Assembly: GCA_015680685.1 (NCBI GenBank)
Contig: MNCI01010753.1
Location: 458,874 to 522,873 of the forward strand
DNA: 64,000 bases
Source: Gnetum montanum
Lineage: Eukaryota > Streptophyta > Gnetopsida > Gnetales > Gnetaceae
Direction of reading: 5' to 3'
Position numbers and translations under genes: made by a program
The notes under the pieces: model-generated
Told to the model about the DNA's origin: nothing
What the model saw: the letters and a program-made list of their open reading frames with translations, nothing else
The model's database searches: none
In this document: piece after piece, positions 1-11,945 of the stretch
Layout of the letters: the number at the start of each line of letters is the position of its first letter
Position numbering within the stretch: the stretch's first letter is position 1

Positions 1-137
1 GATAGTAATGTAGAGTGATAGTTTATAGATATATCCTATCTTTAAATCAAGTTTGATATTCTCACCATAGAAGTTTAGACTATCTAATCCATAATGAGGA
101 GCTTGAAGAAAAGATGATATAGCTTTTTTTTGAGTTG
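1..137 (-). mobile_element. Left flank of insertion A: part of older element E
   Basis: This AT-rich stretch lies left of LTR element A. The last five bases before A (AGTTG) nearly match the five after A (AATTG at 4502-4506), so it should join to 4502 onward and belong to minus-strand element E. Read on the minus strand it has an open, protein-like stretch of about 45 codons, but I recognise no domain. The assignment rests mainly on the near target-site duplication. Confidence 0.4.
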
Positions 138-955
138 TGATGGGACGTGATATCGCATGGGCCGCAATATTGCGTACGTGATATTGTGTCTTCCCCTGCG
201 ATATCGCGTATGCGATATCATAGCACGTCGCCAAATCTATAAATAAGAGGCGGCTCTCCCTTGTTTCGCCATCTAGATCTAGACCGTAGCCAAAATCTTG
301 CAGTTTTTCCATTCCAGAGTTAGAGTAATTTCCATGTGCCCACAGTAGGAGTCCCAAAGTGAACGGATCTTTATTCGAGAAAATATTGTACTTGAGCACA
401 AGTTTGTGTACGAAAATAAAGATGAACTTTTTGGATAAACCTTGTAGTGCATGGACTAAGCTAATTAGGACTTTAATTATTGTTAATTTTTTAAATGCTT
501 TATTAGTTAATTAATCTCTCTTAACCCTCAACACTCCTAGTTAAGTGCATTCAGTACAACTGCTTCGAGCACGTGCATTACGCTTGGTAATCCCAATAAC
601 GAATAGCGTTTGGTAATCCCAGAAGGTTGCATTGGTTTAGGGTGTGAACGGCAAGTGGGAATATATACTGATGCTAGGCATTAGAACTTAGTTAATTAAA
701 GTTAGTTACTTAGTCTCTTCACCCTTTCCCTCATTAGCATAGGCGATAAAAGATAAAAGACATAAAAATCACATACCTCAGACTTACTTAACCATACAAC
801 CGTGACAAATACAAGTAAGTCTAGGAAGACAACGAACGATTAACCTTAAGTGTTTCATAAGGCGTGTAGGCACTTAGTCTATAGAGTTCGACCGGATCAT
901 GCGTGTAATGCTCGTATTTGTATGGCTGAGTGTAGGGGTACCTTGTCACTCATCA
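138..955 (+). repeat. 5' LTR of copy A
   Basis: The LTR starts TGATGG and ends TCATCA, and its homologue is at 3731-4501. The U3 part holds several GATATCGC/GCGATATC-like palindromic motifs between about 148 and 225. A TATA box (TATAAATAA) at 238-246 follows them. The R/U5 part shares the block around 'cttgcagtttttccattcc' with the partial LTR at the window's right end. Confidence 0.88.
238..246 (+). promoter_or_regulatory. TATA box of copy A 5' LTR
   Basis: TATAAATAA sits about 100 bp inside the LTR, with the same motif at 3797-3805 in the 3' LTR. Related LTRs have TATA boxes in the matching place (tatttataggc on the plus strand for minus copies B and C; TATAAATAC near 63910 in G). This is the expected Pol II start region of the genomic transcript. 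Confidence 0.65.
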
Positions 956-976
956 TTGGCGTCGTTGCTGGGGACT
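956..976 (+). promoter_or_regulatory. Primer-binding site of copy A (tRNA-Asp type)
   Basis: TTGGCGTCGTTGCTGGGGAC directly follows the LTR end. It closely matches TGGCGCCGTTGCCGGGGA, the primer site usual for Athila/Tat elements, which is complementary to the 3' end of tRNA-Asp. D has the equivalent TTGGCACCATTATTGGGGAT and C a more mutated version; the differences look like transitions. Confidence 0.75.
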
Positions 977-1100
977 AAGTTGTTTGTGCACTAAGTAGAA
1001 CATAGAAAATCATCCACGTCATTGGGAAGCTTAAACGAACCCTTAGGCTTAATCAGAAGAAAATTTAAACAATGGTCAATAGCACACCAACAAAATAACA

Positions 1101-2855
1101 ATGTCTTCTTCTTCTGATAAAAGTACTTCACCACCTAGGGATCACATAAGAGACAGTTGGCGGCACAACATACGTAACCCAGAACCGCTAGTTCCTCAAT
1201 AGTATCAGGTGGTATATACTCATCACGATGAGTATATACCCAATTTTACTTTTATCCTCCATCAGGATGAACAACTGCGCTGGAGAGACCTGCAAGGTAA
1301 CATAGTGTTACCCATAGATCGGGCAGTCCCTAACATGCTCCTTCGTGCTCTTGCATAGATAGGCATGATAGAACTATATGCTGAATATGTTGTAGAAGAT
1401 TATGACATAAGGGATTACCATCCCACAGCAGCGCAATGTCTAAGGGACTCGCGGTAGGAGAGTTATCACACATCATTGAAGGGCAAAGGACCCTGCAATG
1501 CTTTGCCCGTCATAAGAGAAGTTAAGGGTGGGGAACCTATCTCAATAGGTTTTCCAAAAAATGATGTTCCTCCTCCTCATGATGGTGAGGAGGTAGGGTA
1601 TCAGAACCTACACTCTATGATTCACAACCCTGGTTTTGATTCCCATGAACACCAAGTGTTCAATGAGGGAACACAAACACATGACAAAGGCAAGAAATCT
1701 GATCGTCATCATGATCGGGGCCGTAGCCACCGAAGAGAAGGTAAGAAACATCGTCATGGCGATGGTTCCCCTTCTTCTTCCCCTTCATCACATCATTCAC
1801 CCTCTCCTTCCACATCAGGACACAGTCACAAAGAGCACAACTGTGAGGATAAGGGTAAGGATAAGCAAAATGAGAGACCTCAACGAGAGAGTCGAGAGCG
1901 AGGATGAGGGAATTCTACAGAGTTAAGGCATAGAAGGGAAAGTAGGGAACCATGTAGGCATCATAGATGTCATGAGAGATATGATCATGATGAACCCCTA
2001 CTTGCCACCCGAAGTATGTTAGATATTACGGAGGCTATTAGAATACCTACAAGGCACTAAAAAGATAGTCAGATCAAGAGACTAGACATGAATAATATTC
2101 CATGATTTGAGGGGGGATACAATGCTGATCCGTAGAATCACTTACAGGCATTCCACGATGCCTACACCTTGAAAAATATTGAAAACGAGTGGTAGAAGTT
2201 AAATTTGTTTCCTAGGACACTCAGAAAAGATGCAGAAAGTTGGTACTAGTCTTTAGAGTCGGAAACCATTAGGAGGTGGAGTACAATGCTAGAATTGTTT
2301 AACGATAAATACCAAACGTACTCCAGAGTGTCCAACTTGCGTAAGCAGATACAAGGATGGAAGCAGGGTACTCACGAACCCTTGGATGCTTCCATGGGCC
2401 GATATTATGCATTGTTACATCGTTTCCTAGGCCATGGTTATGCACAATGGGATCAACTCCGCCATCTCATAGATGGGCTAAGACACGAAACTAGGAGAAC
2501 CATTGGGACATATGCCCAAGGGAGATTATCTTAACTTTGGTCCCATGAAGTTCATAGATTGTTGGAGTAAGTAGTTAAGGAAGAAGGGGAGCTACAGAAA
2601 AGAGAAAGCGCGGAAGAGTATAATGGTGATCCTTCCCTCCGAAAGAAGGGAGTAAGATTCTGTGAGAAAGAGGATGAGTCACCACTTGAAGAGTTGGTGA
2701 ATAGAAAAACCTTGCCACTTCAGAAATTAACAATGGAAGTGTCGGCTAAGGTAGATCAAATATGGAGCTCCTTAGATAGTAAAATTGAAACTGCCCTAAA
2801 AATTGTAGAGGAGTCTAAGGAGGAGCAAAGTAGTGATCATGATAAGAAAAAGCGG
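1101..2855 (+). pseudogene. gag: gag (capsid/nucleocapsid precursor) of copy A, broken and cut by the gap
   Basis: The likely start is the ATG at 1101: the first residues, MSSSSD, match the starts in B (MSSSH) and D (MSFSH). The amino-terminal third ends in a low-complexity H/R/S-rich stretch (about 1640-1900). The Ty3-type capsid domain runs from about 2010 to 2530. Recognisable parts are DEPLLATRSM, GGYNADP, LQAFHDA, MLELFNDKYQTYSRV and IDGLRHETRRTIGTYAQG, each aligning with the other copies. Stops interrupt it near 1198, 1357, 1454, 1905 and in the capsid part. After the capsid, an acidic/basic linker continues in frame into the N run, so the end is unknown. The product would assemble virus-like particles in the cytoplasm; this copy cannot make it. 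Confidence 0.75.
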
Positions 2856-3441
2856 NNNNNNNNNNNNNNNNNNNNNNNNNNNNNNNNNNNNNNNNNNNNN
2901 NNNNNNNNNNNNNNNNNNNNNNNNNNNNNNNNNNNNNNNNNNNNNNNNNNNNNNNNNNNNNNNNNNNNNNNNNNNNNNNNNNNNNNNNNNNNNNNNNNNN
3001 NNNNNNNNNNNNNNNNNNNNNNNNNNNNNNNNNNNNNNNNNNNNNNNNNNNNNNNNNNNNNNNNNNNNNNNNNNNNNNNNNNNNNNNNNNNNNNNNNNNN
3101 NNNNNNNNNNNNNNNNNNNNNNNNNNNNNNNNNNNNNNNNNNNNNNNNNNNNNNNNNNNNNNNNNNNNNNNNNNNNNNNNNNNNNNNNNNNNNNNNNNNN
3201 NNNNNNNNNNNNNNNNNNNNNNNNNNNNNNNNNNNNNNNNNNNNNNNNNNNNNNNNNNNNNNNNNNNNNNNNNNNNNNNNNNNNNNNNNNNNNNNNNNNN
3301 NNNNNNNNNNNNNNNNNNNNNNNNNNNNNNNNNNNNNNNNNNNNNNNNNNNNNNNNNNNNNNNNNNNNNNNNNNNNNNNNNNNNNNNNNNNNNNNNNNNN
3401 NNNNNNNNNNNNNNNNNNNNNNNNNNNNNNNNNNNNNNNNN
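2856..3441. other. Assembly gap (586 N)
   Basis: This is unsequenced and falls inside copy A, between the gag linker and the pre-polypurine region. Apparent long reading frames across it on both strands are artefacts of the Ns. Confidence 1.
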
Positions 3442-3730
3442 GATGGTGCGCTTATGGATAGACAATGAAAGGCGCAATCTTGGCGTTGGCAGTGGTAGAC
3501 TTCTTCTCTCTTCTCTCTTCTCTCTCAGCTGCCAAATATGACCTAATGTCAAATGTATAAGGTGTTCACTCTTGTTGTTGTCATGAACACCAATTTTGTC
3601 ATGTTTTGTAATGATGATCCATTCACATGTCATCCCATTCACCATTAGTTCCATTCAAGTCAATAATGCCATACCTTCCCAATATTTTGTAAGAAACTTG
3701 AGGACGAGTTTTTATTTAGTCATGGGGATA
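3442..3730 (+). other. 3' internal region and polypurine tract of copy A
   Basis: This is non-coding sequence after the gap with a short TCTCTTC run. Its last 60 bases match the pre-LTR sequence of B and C (around 'gaggaygagtttttatt'). The purine tract TCATGGGGATA at 3720-3730 abuts the LTR, where plus-strand DNA synthesis would be primed. I see no gene. Confidence 0.7.
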
Positions 3731-4501
3731 TGATGGGATGTGATATCGTATGGGCTACAATATCGCGTATGCGATATCGCAGCATGTCACCAAATCTATA
3801 AATAAGAGGCGGCTCTCCCTTTTTTCACCATATAGATCTAGACCGTAGCAAAACTCTTGCAGTTTTTCCATTCCAGAGTTAGAGTAATTTCCATGTGCCC
3901 ACAGTAGGAGTCCTAAAGTGAATGGATCTTTATTCAAGCAAATATTGTACCTGAGCACAAGTTTGTGTACAGAAATAAAGACAAACTTTTTTGGATAAAC
4001 CTTGTAGTGCATGGACTAAGCTAATTAGGACTTTAATTAGTGTTAATTTTTTAAACGCTTTATTAGTTAATTAATCTCTTTCAACCCTCAACACTCCTAG
4101 TTAAGTGCATTTCGTACGATCGCTTTGAGCACGTGCGTTATGCTTGGTAATCCTAGTAACGAATAGCGTTTGGTAATCCCAGAAGGTTGCATTGGTTTAG
4201 GATGTGAATGGCAAGTGGGAACAAATACTGATGCTAATTAATTAAAGTTAGTTACTTAGTGTCTTCACCCTTTCCCTCATTAACATAGGAAATAAAAGAT
4301 AAAAGACATAAAAATCACATACCTTAGACTTACTTAACCATACAACCGTGACAAATACAAGTAAGTCTGGGAAGATAACAAACAATTAACCTTAAGTGTT
4401 CCATAAGGCGTGTAGGCACTTAGTCTGCGGAGTTCGACTGGATCACGTGTGTAACACTTGTATTCGTATGGTTGAGTGTAGGGATACCTCACCACTCATC
4501 A
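3731..4501 (+). repeat. 3' LTR of copy A
   Basis: It starts TGATGGGATG and ends CTCATCA. It is colinear with 138-955 but somewhat shorter, having lost part of the GATATCG-rich U3 segment. The TATA box is at 3797-3805. Confidence 0.88.
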
Positions 4502-5099
4502 AATTGGAATGTCACTTGGGATTACAATTTTCTTAATAACATCTTATAAAGTAGCATGATGCTCTTTAGAGATTACTATAAGATCACATAAGGACAAGTT
4601 ACTCCTTTTAAATGAACAATAGTAGTCATTTCTTGTAGGACTTTATTATCCATTGATTAAGATGATCATGGAGCAAGTACCACTATGACCAGTTGTATAG
4701 GATTACATAAAGATGAAAGACCACTTGAAAAAAATATATTCCTATTATTTCCAAAAAGATACCTTCTTTGATATTTGGAAGTTTACCTAGATGCATCAAC
4801 AACCTTCTTCTTCTATTTTCTTGATTATGACTCATTGGTCTACTATTCATGGGTAAGGATTATTACTTGGGATGATGAAAAGAGATGACTAAATGTTTGG
4901 GATGTAGCAGGTGAGAGGATATTTTGAGATTCAAAATGGTATGAAATAGGATGAAAGTAAGAAGGACAGATGGGTTGAGTAATAAAATTAGAGTGATAGG
5001 GAAAGTTGTAACAGGATGTTGGTTAGTTGGTAATGTGTTAATATGATAACAAGGTGGAGAAGGGCAATTTGACTTTGATAAAGTGGTAGTGTAGTTCGA

Positions 5100-7460
5100 C
5101 TAATAAATTACATAAGACTTTATAAACTATGATGAAGATTGTTGGTGACCTTGTAGTATAATCAACAAATGATGTATGACTCTCTAAGTGGGAAGTTGCA
5201 AGTTTTATGTTCTGACTTAAAAGTTGATATATTATTTCTAGGTCCTAAGAGCTTGAAAATACATCTAGATACTTCACATTTCTATAGTCATCTTTGTCAT
5301 GAATGATAGTCCCATGATAATAGTGGTACTTTTGGTAGTCATACCACTTAGGTATCTTAGGATCATCTTCTTATTTCTAAGAATTCTATAAGTTGAATAT
5401 AGTTTTAATGTGCTCTCATTTGATTAGAAACTTATTTCCTCTTGAGGTGTCTATTCCTAAGAAGATTGTTAAGAAGTAGAGAATACCTTATGAGTATCTT
5501 AGTATATTGATCTCTATTTCTTTAAGGTTTGTGTTGTTGAGTTAAAGAATGAGTAGGGGAGGGAGCATTGCTTTGTCTCTTAGAAAAAGAAGAAAATCCT
5601 TGAGATTTTAGTTATATCCTCTCTTGTTTCACAGCCTTGTTGGCTTCATTATGGATTAACATGAATTCCTAGTCATCACATGAAATGATAGATTCTTCAA
5701 TACCTTTGGTAGACAAGAAGGCATCATTCATAGAATGAGACTTAGCATAAATCATTCTCTTCTTAATATAGGCACCAACTATATCTTTGAAAATGTTTGG
5801 TAAGTGACATTCCTTCAAATGATAGGGTAATTTGGTTGACATTGTTGTCCATCAAGAAATAAACTTATCGATGGATTTATTTAAAGCCTGTTTGATAGCT
5901 ATAAAGGACATGACATTGGTGTTTTGAGAAACATTGATCTTGAAGCATTTAATGAAAGTTTCTAACAATTGTTTCATATAGGTAATAGAACCATGAGATA
6001 AGGGTCTATACCATTCTAACGCTCTTCTAGAGAGAGAGAGTTAGAGAAGCATCTTAATACAATGTGAGGATAAGGAGCAAGATTCATGCATTTGTTTCTA
6101 AATATGGTTACATGGTTCATAGGATCTCTTATTTCATCACTATAATTTGTAAAGGATGCCAGTAAAATTCCCTTAGGTAGAAATAACATTAAAAAATATA
6201 GAGCTTGTAGGATCACTTAGAACCTAGTCTAATGAAATAGAAGAGCCTCCTTACATGATCAATGCCTTAGGTACATTGGCTTTAGTGCTTTGAAGATAAA
6301 ACATAACATCATTGAGTAGTTCTAACAACGGTGGATCTATTCTAGGGAAGTGAGAAATAGGTTGAGCTATGGTAACAAATGATGATGTCAAAAAGAGACA
6401 TGTATGGAATGGATTCAAATGATATGGAAGTAGGTATGTCTAATGAAATAGGATTTGGTGGATATATGAAGAAGAATTATGCATTACCAAGTTGAGAAAT
6501 TTGAAATAGAGGTGGAGTAATAAAAATAGGTAATAGAATGGACTAGAATGAAGGTATGGTTAACTAGGATTAAGGAATGGAATATACCTATTCAGAAAAT
6601 GAATTAGATGATTGAAAAATAAGTGTAAGTTGCTAACATTATTAGGAGAAAGCAAGTGATATGGTAAAGGAACAAAGCTAACTAGCAACATAAGGCTAGA
6701 TGGCCCCATGTTGGGAAGAATAGATTTGGGTGAAGAGTTTTGAACAATTGTAACATTAATATTATGTATTTGATATGATAAAGGGTTGGTTTTGGTAGTT
6801 CTTCATCTTCATCTACCAAGTAAATGTGTAATTTTGAGGTTATAATTCTCCTTTTTCCTCTAATGGTGATGTGAAAACCAAAAGGCTAATTCATGATAGC
6901 TTTCATTCTAGCCTATTCAATTTACAAGTGTATTCTTCCTGGTATCTTATCTTGCTTCATGATAAATTCTATGATTTTCTTAGATTCCCCATGATCTAGT
7001 TTAGTTTGATGATATAGATTAGGAATAAAATGGGAAAGATCATTTTCTCACTCATATTCTACCATAAGCTTGAACATATCTAGCATAAGCAAAAAGCCTG
7101 ACTCTTTCTTGGTGTAGGCTATCTTATAGTCTCTTTGGCTTAACCCTTCAGAAAATTCTTGATTTTTCCTCAGATCAATGAGTCTTTGAAACTTAAAGTA
7201 ATTTGAACCAAAGGATGAGTAAATGTATTTTAGTGATATCTTTGACTTCACAGTAAGCTTATCAAAGCTTCGATTTTTCTTGCAATCAAATTTGAACTTA
7301 AAACAAAGAATGGAAGTATCTATTTAGGACAAATATAAAAGTCGCAAGAGAAATGATGTGACATCATTCCTTTGATGTGATATATTGTTTGAACTTTGAA
7401 AAGTGATATTAAAAAGAAGATTCTAGAAATGATGTTAATTTCTATGGATGGTCCTCCTTC
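5100..7460 (-). pseudogene. gag: gag remnant of element E
   Basis: The minus-strand translation shows a Ty3 Retrotrans_gag-like core near 6216-5850: DPMNHVTIFRNKCMNLAPY, then LRCFSNSLSLEERALEWY, then GSITYMKQLLETFIKCF. These are the usual landmarks 'DPxxH', 'F..SL...AL.WY' and 'GSI.s...L...F'. Near 5350-5260 is a motif spaced like YH.YHG..IHDKDDYRNVK, matching the zinc-knuckle/linker 'CxYHxxxGHxTxDCxxLK' of related gags with its cysteines lost. The more N-terminal part (about 7250-6900) is open but unrecognised. Several stops and frameshifts make it non-functional. Confidence 0.65.
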
Positions 7461-7474
7461 TAGCACCAAAAAGA
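7455..7474 (-). promoter_or_regulatory. Primer-binding-site-like sequence of element E
   Basis: On the minus strand, TTTTTGGTGCTAGAAGGAGG follows the presumed LTR end ...CTCCAACA with a two-base spacer. The same kind of motif (TTTTTGGCACTAGAAGAAGG) recurs at about 14186 in the unusual element at 11232-15951, which suggests shared primer use. I cannot name the tRNA from memory. Confidence 0.5.
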
Positions 7475-8574
7475 TGTTGGAGTTAGGATTAACATAAACC
7501 TGAGATTCAAAACAAACCTACATGAAAATGAACTATGCATTCTATGGCCACCAAATTGTCTAGTGAAACAAATTCTCTAAATTGAAAGAGAACTCACAAA
7601 TATTTAGAAATTCCAACAATGCAAGGTAATTTTTTTATCAAATACAAGCAAATAACAAGCAAAAAAGGATGTGTGAAATGGTTGATAAAAGCAAAGCAGA
7701 TATGATGAAAAAAAAGCATATGTACAATGCAATGCAAAAGAAAAGCATTATGCAAAATGAATGATTTGAAAGAGAGGAGCATATGTAGCTAGAAAAAGTA
7801 AATCTAAAGTATATTTTTTACAATTCCAATGCAAATTGGAGAAAGAAAAGTTGAAATACAAAAAAAGTAGAACATCCAAGAAGGAACCTAAGAGAGTGTA
7901 GTATTAATCCTTAGAGATGAAATCAGGGATTAGGAATGGTTGACAAGGAGATGCATTACCTTGTTTCCTCTTTTTGATCCATGTTATTGATAGAGATCTC
8001 TCAACTAGACAATACTGCTATAGATTAGACAAATAGTGAGATGCAATAAAATGAGATAAAATTAGATATGTGCATTGATCTAGATCAAATGGGATTCTTC
8101 ATGCTCTAGGAAGATAGCATGAAAGGAATACAATGTATTAGTAGTGTAGGCAAGAGGAGAATTAAAGAATTCTAAGAATCTACAAAGAACATAGAGATTT
8201 TTGATATGCAAAAAAAGTAGTTACATGAAGAGTTGCTAGATTATAGGAAGATTTATCCTTTTACTTTCCAATCTTTTTCTAACTTTTTTAACCCCTTTCT
8301 GGTTAGGGATATCCTCCTATTTATAAGTAATAAATGCCTCATAGATTTTGGAGAAATGATGCAATATAGCCCATAAAATTTTCTGAAAGGTTCTAGATAG
8401 AAGAAATGAAGTGTGGATATACATCAATCATTAAAACTGCAACTAATATGGAAAGTGACATTGGATGTCAAAAGCAAGATTGACACTTGATGTCAAAGAA
8501 CAAAATGATATTGTGCATCAAATATAAAGTTGTTAACAAACTAAACTCAGAATTAATGTAGGAGATTGTTGGCA
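7475..8574 (-). repeat. 5' LTR candidate of element E
   Basis: The inner edge on the plus strand is TGTTGGAGTT (7475). The outer edge is probably ...TTGTTGGCA (8574), giving TGCC...AACA ends on the minus strand. A minus-strand TATA box (reverse complement of CTATTTATAAG) lies at 8318-8328. No second LTR is in the window, so the outer boundary is tentative. Confidence 0.45.
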
Positions 8575-8960
8575 ACCCTTGGGGAGTACTAATGTTTAGC
8601 CTTTAGTCTTGTGACTGGGATCACAAGAAATGAAGATGTTCCTTCAAACTTGAATTTAGGTGCTTGCTAGTCTTTGGAAAAACTAAGGCCCAGATAGCTC
8701 CAAATAAAATTAGTGGTAATAGGACAAACTAACCATACATGTGTGTTTGTTGTTGTGAATGTTAAAATGCTTAGTTTTGCATATGAAACTGTAATTAGCT
8801 ATTATAAAAGAAATTCAGTTGACTTTATCGAATGCTATGAGTCATTAAAAATTCCTGTTTTGTCAAGTCACTTAGCCTATATAGTTCCTATATTATGTTA
8901 CTTGCAACAAATAAAATTTCAAAAAAATGTTTGAGCACAATTCTGCCAAAATCTACTCCT
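8575..8960. other. No recognised gene; short open frame of 73 codons
   Basis: The plus-strand frame at 8713-8934 is open for 73 codons, but I see no domain and no promoter. It is most likely chance or an old repeat. Confidence 0.3.
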
Positions 8961-9970
8961 AATTTCCCCTAGAGAGAGTTCCACAAGAAAACTGGAAATA
9001 GAGTGAGATTCAATGGATTTTAAAAGAAAGAAGAAAAGAAAGTCGATTTGTGTGAAATCTCAAACATTTAGGCGAGATAAATTGAACATGATGAAACACT
9101 TCATAATAAATTTATTCCAATTCAATCTAAGTATTACAAATTGTCCAAACTGTCTAAGCTCAACAAGCAATTTCATAAAATACAATCTTATTAAACTACC
9201 AGAATGCTTTGTAAACAACAAAGTACAAGCTCTTATTTAGCTAGTTAATAGTTGTCAAGAATTTCAAACAATAGAGCTATAGAAAAAAATTTGATAATTT
9301 CAAGATTGAAATATCAAGGCAATAAACTTTTAAAAAAATGAAGCTATTTCAAATCAGCTCAAAGTATCAAAGATTTTTCTAGACCCTTTAGACACACATA
9401 TGCAATTTTATAAAGGCATTACTATTAAATTACTCAAGATGCTTTTCAAAGATAATATTGAATTACATGAAAATAGAGCTATAAGAGCAATCTAGAAAAT
9501 CCCAAAATTAAATGCCAAGCATGATACTATCAAAACCATTATCTAAGTAACTATGACAAAATGGGAAGAAAAGAACTCACAAGATTAAAATAAAGCAACT
9601 GAATTGATGCCTTTAGCAAGTTATGTTTTACAATTTTCAATATATTTCTTCTTGATCTTCTATTTTGGATTCTACCCTTAAAGCTTTGTTATAGTAGTTT
9701 CATGGTAGTTACCATCATCATAAGAGATTAAGGTGAGTTACAAATATCTAGGGAATTTACTCATAACCACTATAAGAAGTTATAACTTCTATAGGAAGTT
9801 ATTAGAGGAAATCAATCCATAGTTGGCAAGTGTCTTCTTGGTAATGGGAAATTAAAATTAGTTGCAAATATCGTGGAGTTTTAGTTGTAACCATCATAGG
9901 AAGTTATAACTTCCATAGAAATAAAAGGGATAATATCCAAAAGATGTTCCGTTTATATAGGACATTACAT
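8960..9970 (-). repeat. LTR-like repeat, minus orientation
   Basis: The sequence from about 9130 to 9970 is similar, as reverse complement, to 19740-20640. Shared landmarks in order are 'cctatat' plus short purine/pyrimidine runs, alternating 'agttataacttcc' units, an ACTATAA box, 'gagttcttttcttcc', 'ttggcatttaattttg', 'agcatcttgag' and 'ctagttaatagttgt'. The TATA-like box and length fit a solo LTR, but no TG/CA ends or duplication could be fixed. The plus-strand 75-codon frame at 9013-9240 overlaps its edge and is probably fortuitous. Confidence 0.5.
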
Positions 9971-10639
9971 AATGATCTTATCAACGTACAATTTTTTTTA
10001 AATAAAGAAAATTCTTTCATGAAATACTTATAAATGCTCAACAATGGCTTTCTACAAATCCCCAGTAGCTAGAAACATTCTAGAGCAGTGCAATGGCCTT
10101 GGCCTATCATGAAGAGACACAAAACGTTTACATGTAGTCACTTGAGAGGAAGACAATAGAAAAATACCCCAACCCTCAAATCCCATAGAAATGGACACAT
10201 GCTTTGCTCCACTCCTAGAGCTAACTCCTACAATTGTTGCTTGCTGAACATAGCCACACTATCAAGGCTCACATACAATACCGATTCCACATAAGTAATA
10301 CCTTGAATTGAAATCTTCAAGTGATGCATCAATAACCCAGTTGGAGTCCCTTGAAGAATTGATCCTATTCCCATTTGGGAATTACAATGGCTTCTATGTT
10401 TGGTATGTTTTTACCAAACATGGCTCTCAGAACTTGCATGATCTCAGCTCTAGTTTCTTCCTTTGACTACTCTTTTATTCTTTTTGACTCCTCATTGGTC
10501 ACTGTCACCATGAGAAGATTTTTTCTAGGATACTCTCTTTCTAGCTAGAAATTGTAATAGCCTCATTTCTCATGTATGTATGTGAAAAACTCAATGCTGG
10601 GTCCAATAGGCTAGAATGTAGATGAGAGTTTCATGAATA
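9971..10639. other. Low-copy-looking stretch without a callable gene
   Basis: This is less AT-biased than its neighbours. Minus-strand codons downstream of the PPR fragment may once have belonged to that gene, but no motif can be aligned with confidence. Confidence 0.3.
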
Positions 10640-10960
10640 TCTTGTAGTAATCCATCATGTTGAATTTGGAAATTACTAACCTCATCCACACCTGCAACTT
10701 TGGCATACATATGGACTAAGGCATTTGCAACTACCAAATCCTTCTCAAATTCGTAAGCTAAAACATCTTGATGTATCTAAATCCCCATATTTAAAGATTT
10801 GGGATCACTACAACAAAGAAAAACAATAGCAAAGCTTGAACTAATTAAGAGAACAACCAACACTCTTCATATAAGAGTAGATCTTTAGTGCTTCCTCAGG
10901 CATTCCACATTTAGCATATGCTAAAATCATTAGAGTCTAAGAAACATTGCTTCGTTCATA
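10640..10960 (-). pseudogene. Fragment of a pentatricopeptide-repeat (PPR) gene
   Basis: On the minus strand, one frame reads LMILAYAKCGMPEEALKIYS, followed in order by MKSVGCSLN. After a frame change, IHQDVLAYEFEKDLVVANAL is followed by VHMYAKVAG. These match consecutive P, L and S motifs of plant PLS-class PPR proteins ('MI.AY.KCG...EAL.LF..M...G..PN', then 'iH......g.e.D..V.NALV.MYAKcG'). Such proteins bind organellar RNA. Only about two motifs remain, with at least three stops and a frameshift. The nearest complete relative and the parent locus cannot be told from here. Confidence 0.7.
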
Positions 10961-11231
10961 TTTAGATATTTTGTTAGATAGGTGGCATGGAAACTTCAAC
11001 TCATGACATTTTTTGTCCATGCCGATGTGCGTGTTTTTGAATAGCGGACATTTGTTGTCATGACATGCTTTTTCTCGGAAGATGCAGTGTGGGAACGTTC
11101 AGTTGTAGCCAGTTCCATTTCATTTCACCTAAGGGAGACATCGAGGGTGTAAGCATGCTACCTTGCTACTAAATTGGTGATATCATAGCTACAATAGAAG
11201 ACGGTGAATTAGGTGCAAGTGGGCTTATCAC
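10961..11231 (+). other. Left flank of the 11.2-15.9 kb element, possibly old coding sequence
   Basis: A plus-strand frame with few stops runs to the insertion point. If the insertion and one copy of the duplicated ATCAC are removed, the frame stays open into 15952 onward (…EDGELGASGLIT then NDISREFDGTLG). I recognise no family. It is cysteine-rich near 11010-11090. Confidence 0.3.
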
Positions 11232-11460
11232 TATTGATGCATAAATTTTGGACACATCAATATCAGGAATAAAAACTTGTTTGAGAAGACTATTGTCTAG
11301 TGTGGTCCCCATATGTATATGGAAACCTAAGAATAGTCTTAGCTAGAGAGGGCTATGTGATATTTTAAAATAGTAAATCAAAATGGAAAATCAGGGAATT
11401 TGAAAAACTTTTTTAAATTCAAGTATATAATAGGTAACTAAAAAAATTAAATTTTCCCTG
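11232..11460 (-). repeat. Left inverted terminal repeat
   Basis: This is the reverse complement of 15720-15951 with scattered changes. Matching landmarks are 'ctattgtcta', 'gaaacctaagaatagtctta', 'ggctatgtgacatt' and 'ataggtaactaaaaaaatta'. Confidence 0.7.
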
Positions 11461-11945
11461 TTTTGTTCTTGTCTCAAAATTTTTGTTCCCCTAAATTTTA
11501 TTTTCCTCTCTTGCAAATCTCTATCTCCAAACCCTTTATTTTCTACTTTTTTTTTAAATTGATGTTTCCTCTTTTCTGAATATTTTCATTTTCTAAAACC
11601 CCATTTTCCTAGTTCTATCTTTTTTAAATCTATGTTTTGGTAGTCCTTACTTGAGTTCCAACTTTGGTAAGGTGGTTTTATTACTCATTCAATTTTAAAT
11701 TTATTTTTCCAAAATTTTCATTTGATTATTTTCCTTTTAAATTATTGCAATTTCATGCATTTATTTTTCTTAAAAAAATTTTCAAATAGCATATCTTAGT
11801 ATTTTTTTAAAAAATATTATTTCAATATTTATTTCTTTTACCTAATTTTACAGTTTTATTTTAACATTTATTTTCTATAATTTTTGTTTTATAAATGAAC
11901 CCTTTTAACAAGAATCACTTACCTCTGCTCCTAACTAACTAGCTA

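Larger units (their letters stand above)
138..4501 (+). mobile_element. LTR retrotransposon copy A (TGATGA family, Ty3/Athila-Tat-like, gag only)
   Basis: The element has two direct LTRs (138-955 and 3731-4501), a primer-binding site right after the 5' LTR, a gag reading frame, and a purine-rich tract just before the 3' LTR. The flanks AGTTG and AATTG differ at one base and are probably a mutated 5-bp target-site duplication. The interior is under 2.8 kb, of which 586 bp is unsequenced, so there is no room for a full pol. This copy also lacks the non-coding block found after gag in B, C and D, unless it lies in the gap. The primer site and gag zinc-knuckle spacing in sister copies suggest the Athila/Tat branch of Ty3 elements; that placement is inferred. 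Confidence 0.88.
4502..8574 (-). mobile_element. Element E: degenerate Ty3-type LTR retrotransposon, interrupted by A
   Basis: Read on the minus strand, the order is LTR (8574 to 7475), primer-binding site, gag N-terminal part, and capsid domain ending around 5.1 kb. The element then continues past insertion A into 137-1 and off the window. Its primer site differs from that of the TGATGA family, so it is a separate lineage. Element H (32-35.7 kb) has a related gag. No pol is visible within the window. Confidence 0.65.

Noticed and set aside
2694-3654. Long open frames of 211-279 codons on both strands
   Set aside because: Most of their length is the N gap; the sequenced ends do not support a protein other than the gag linker.
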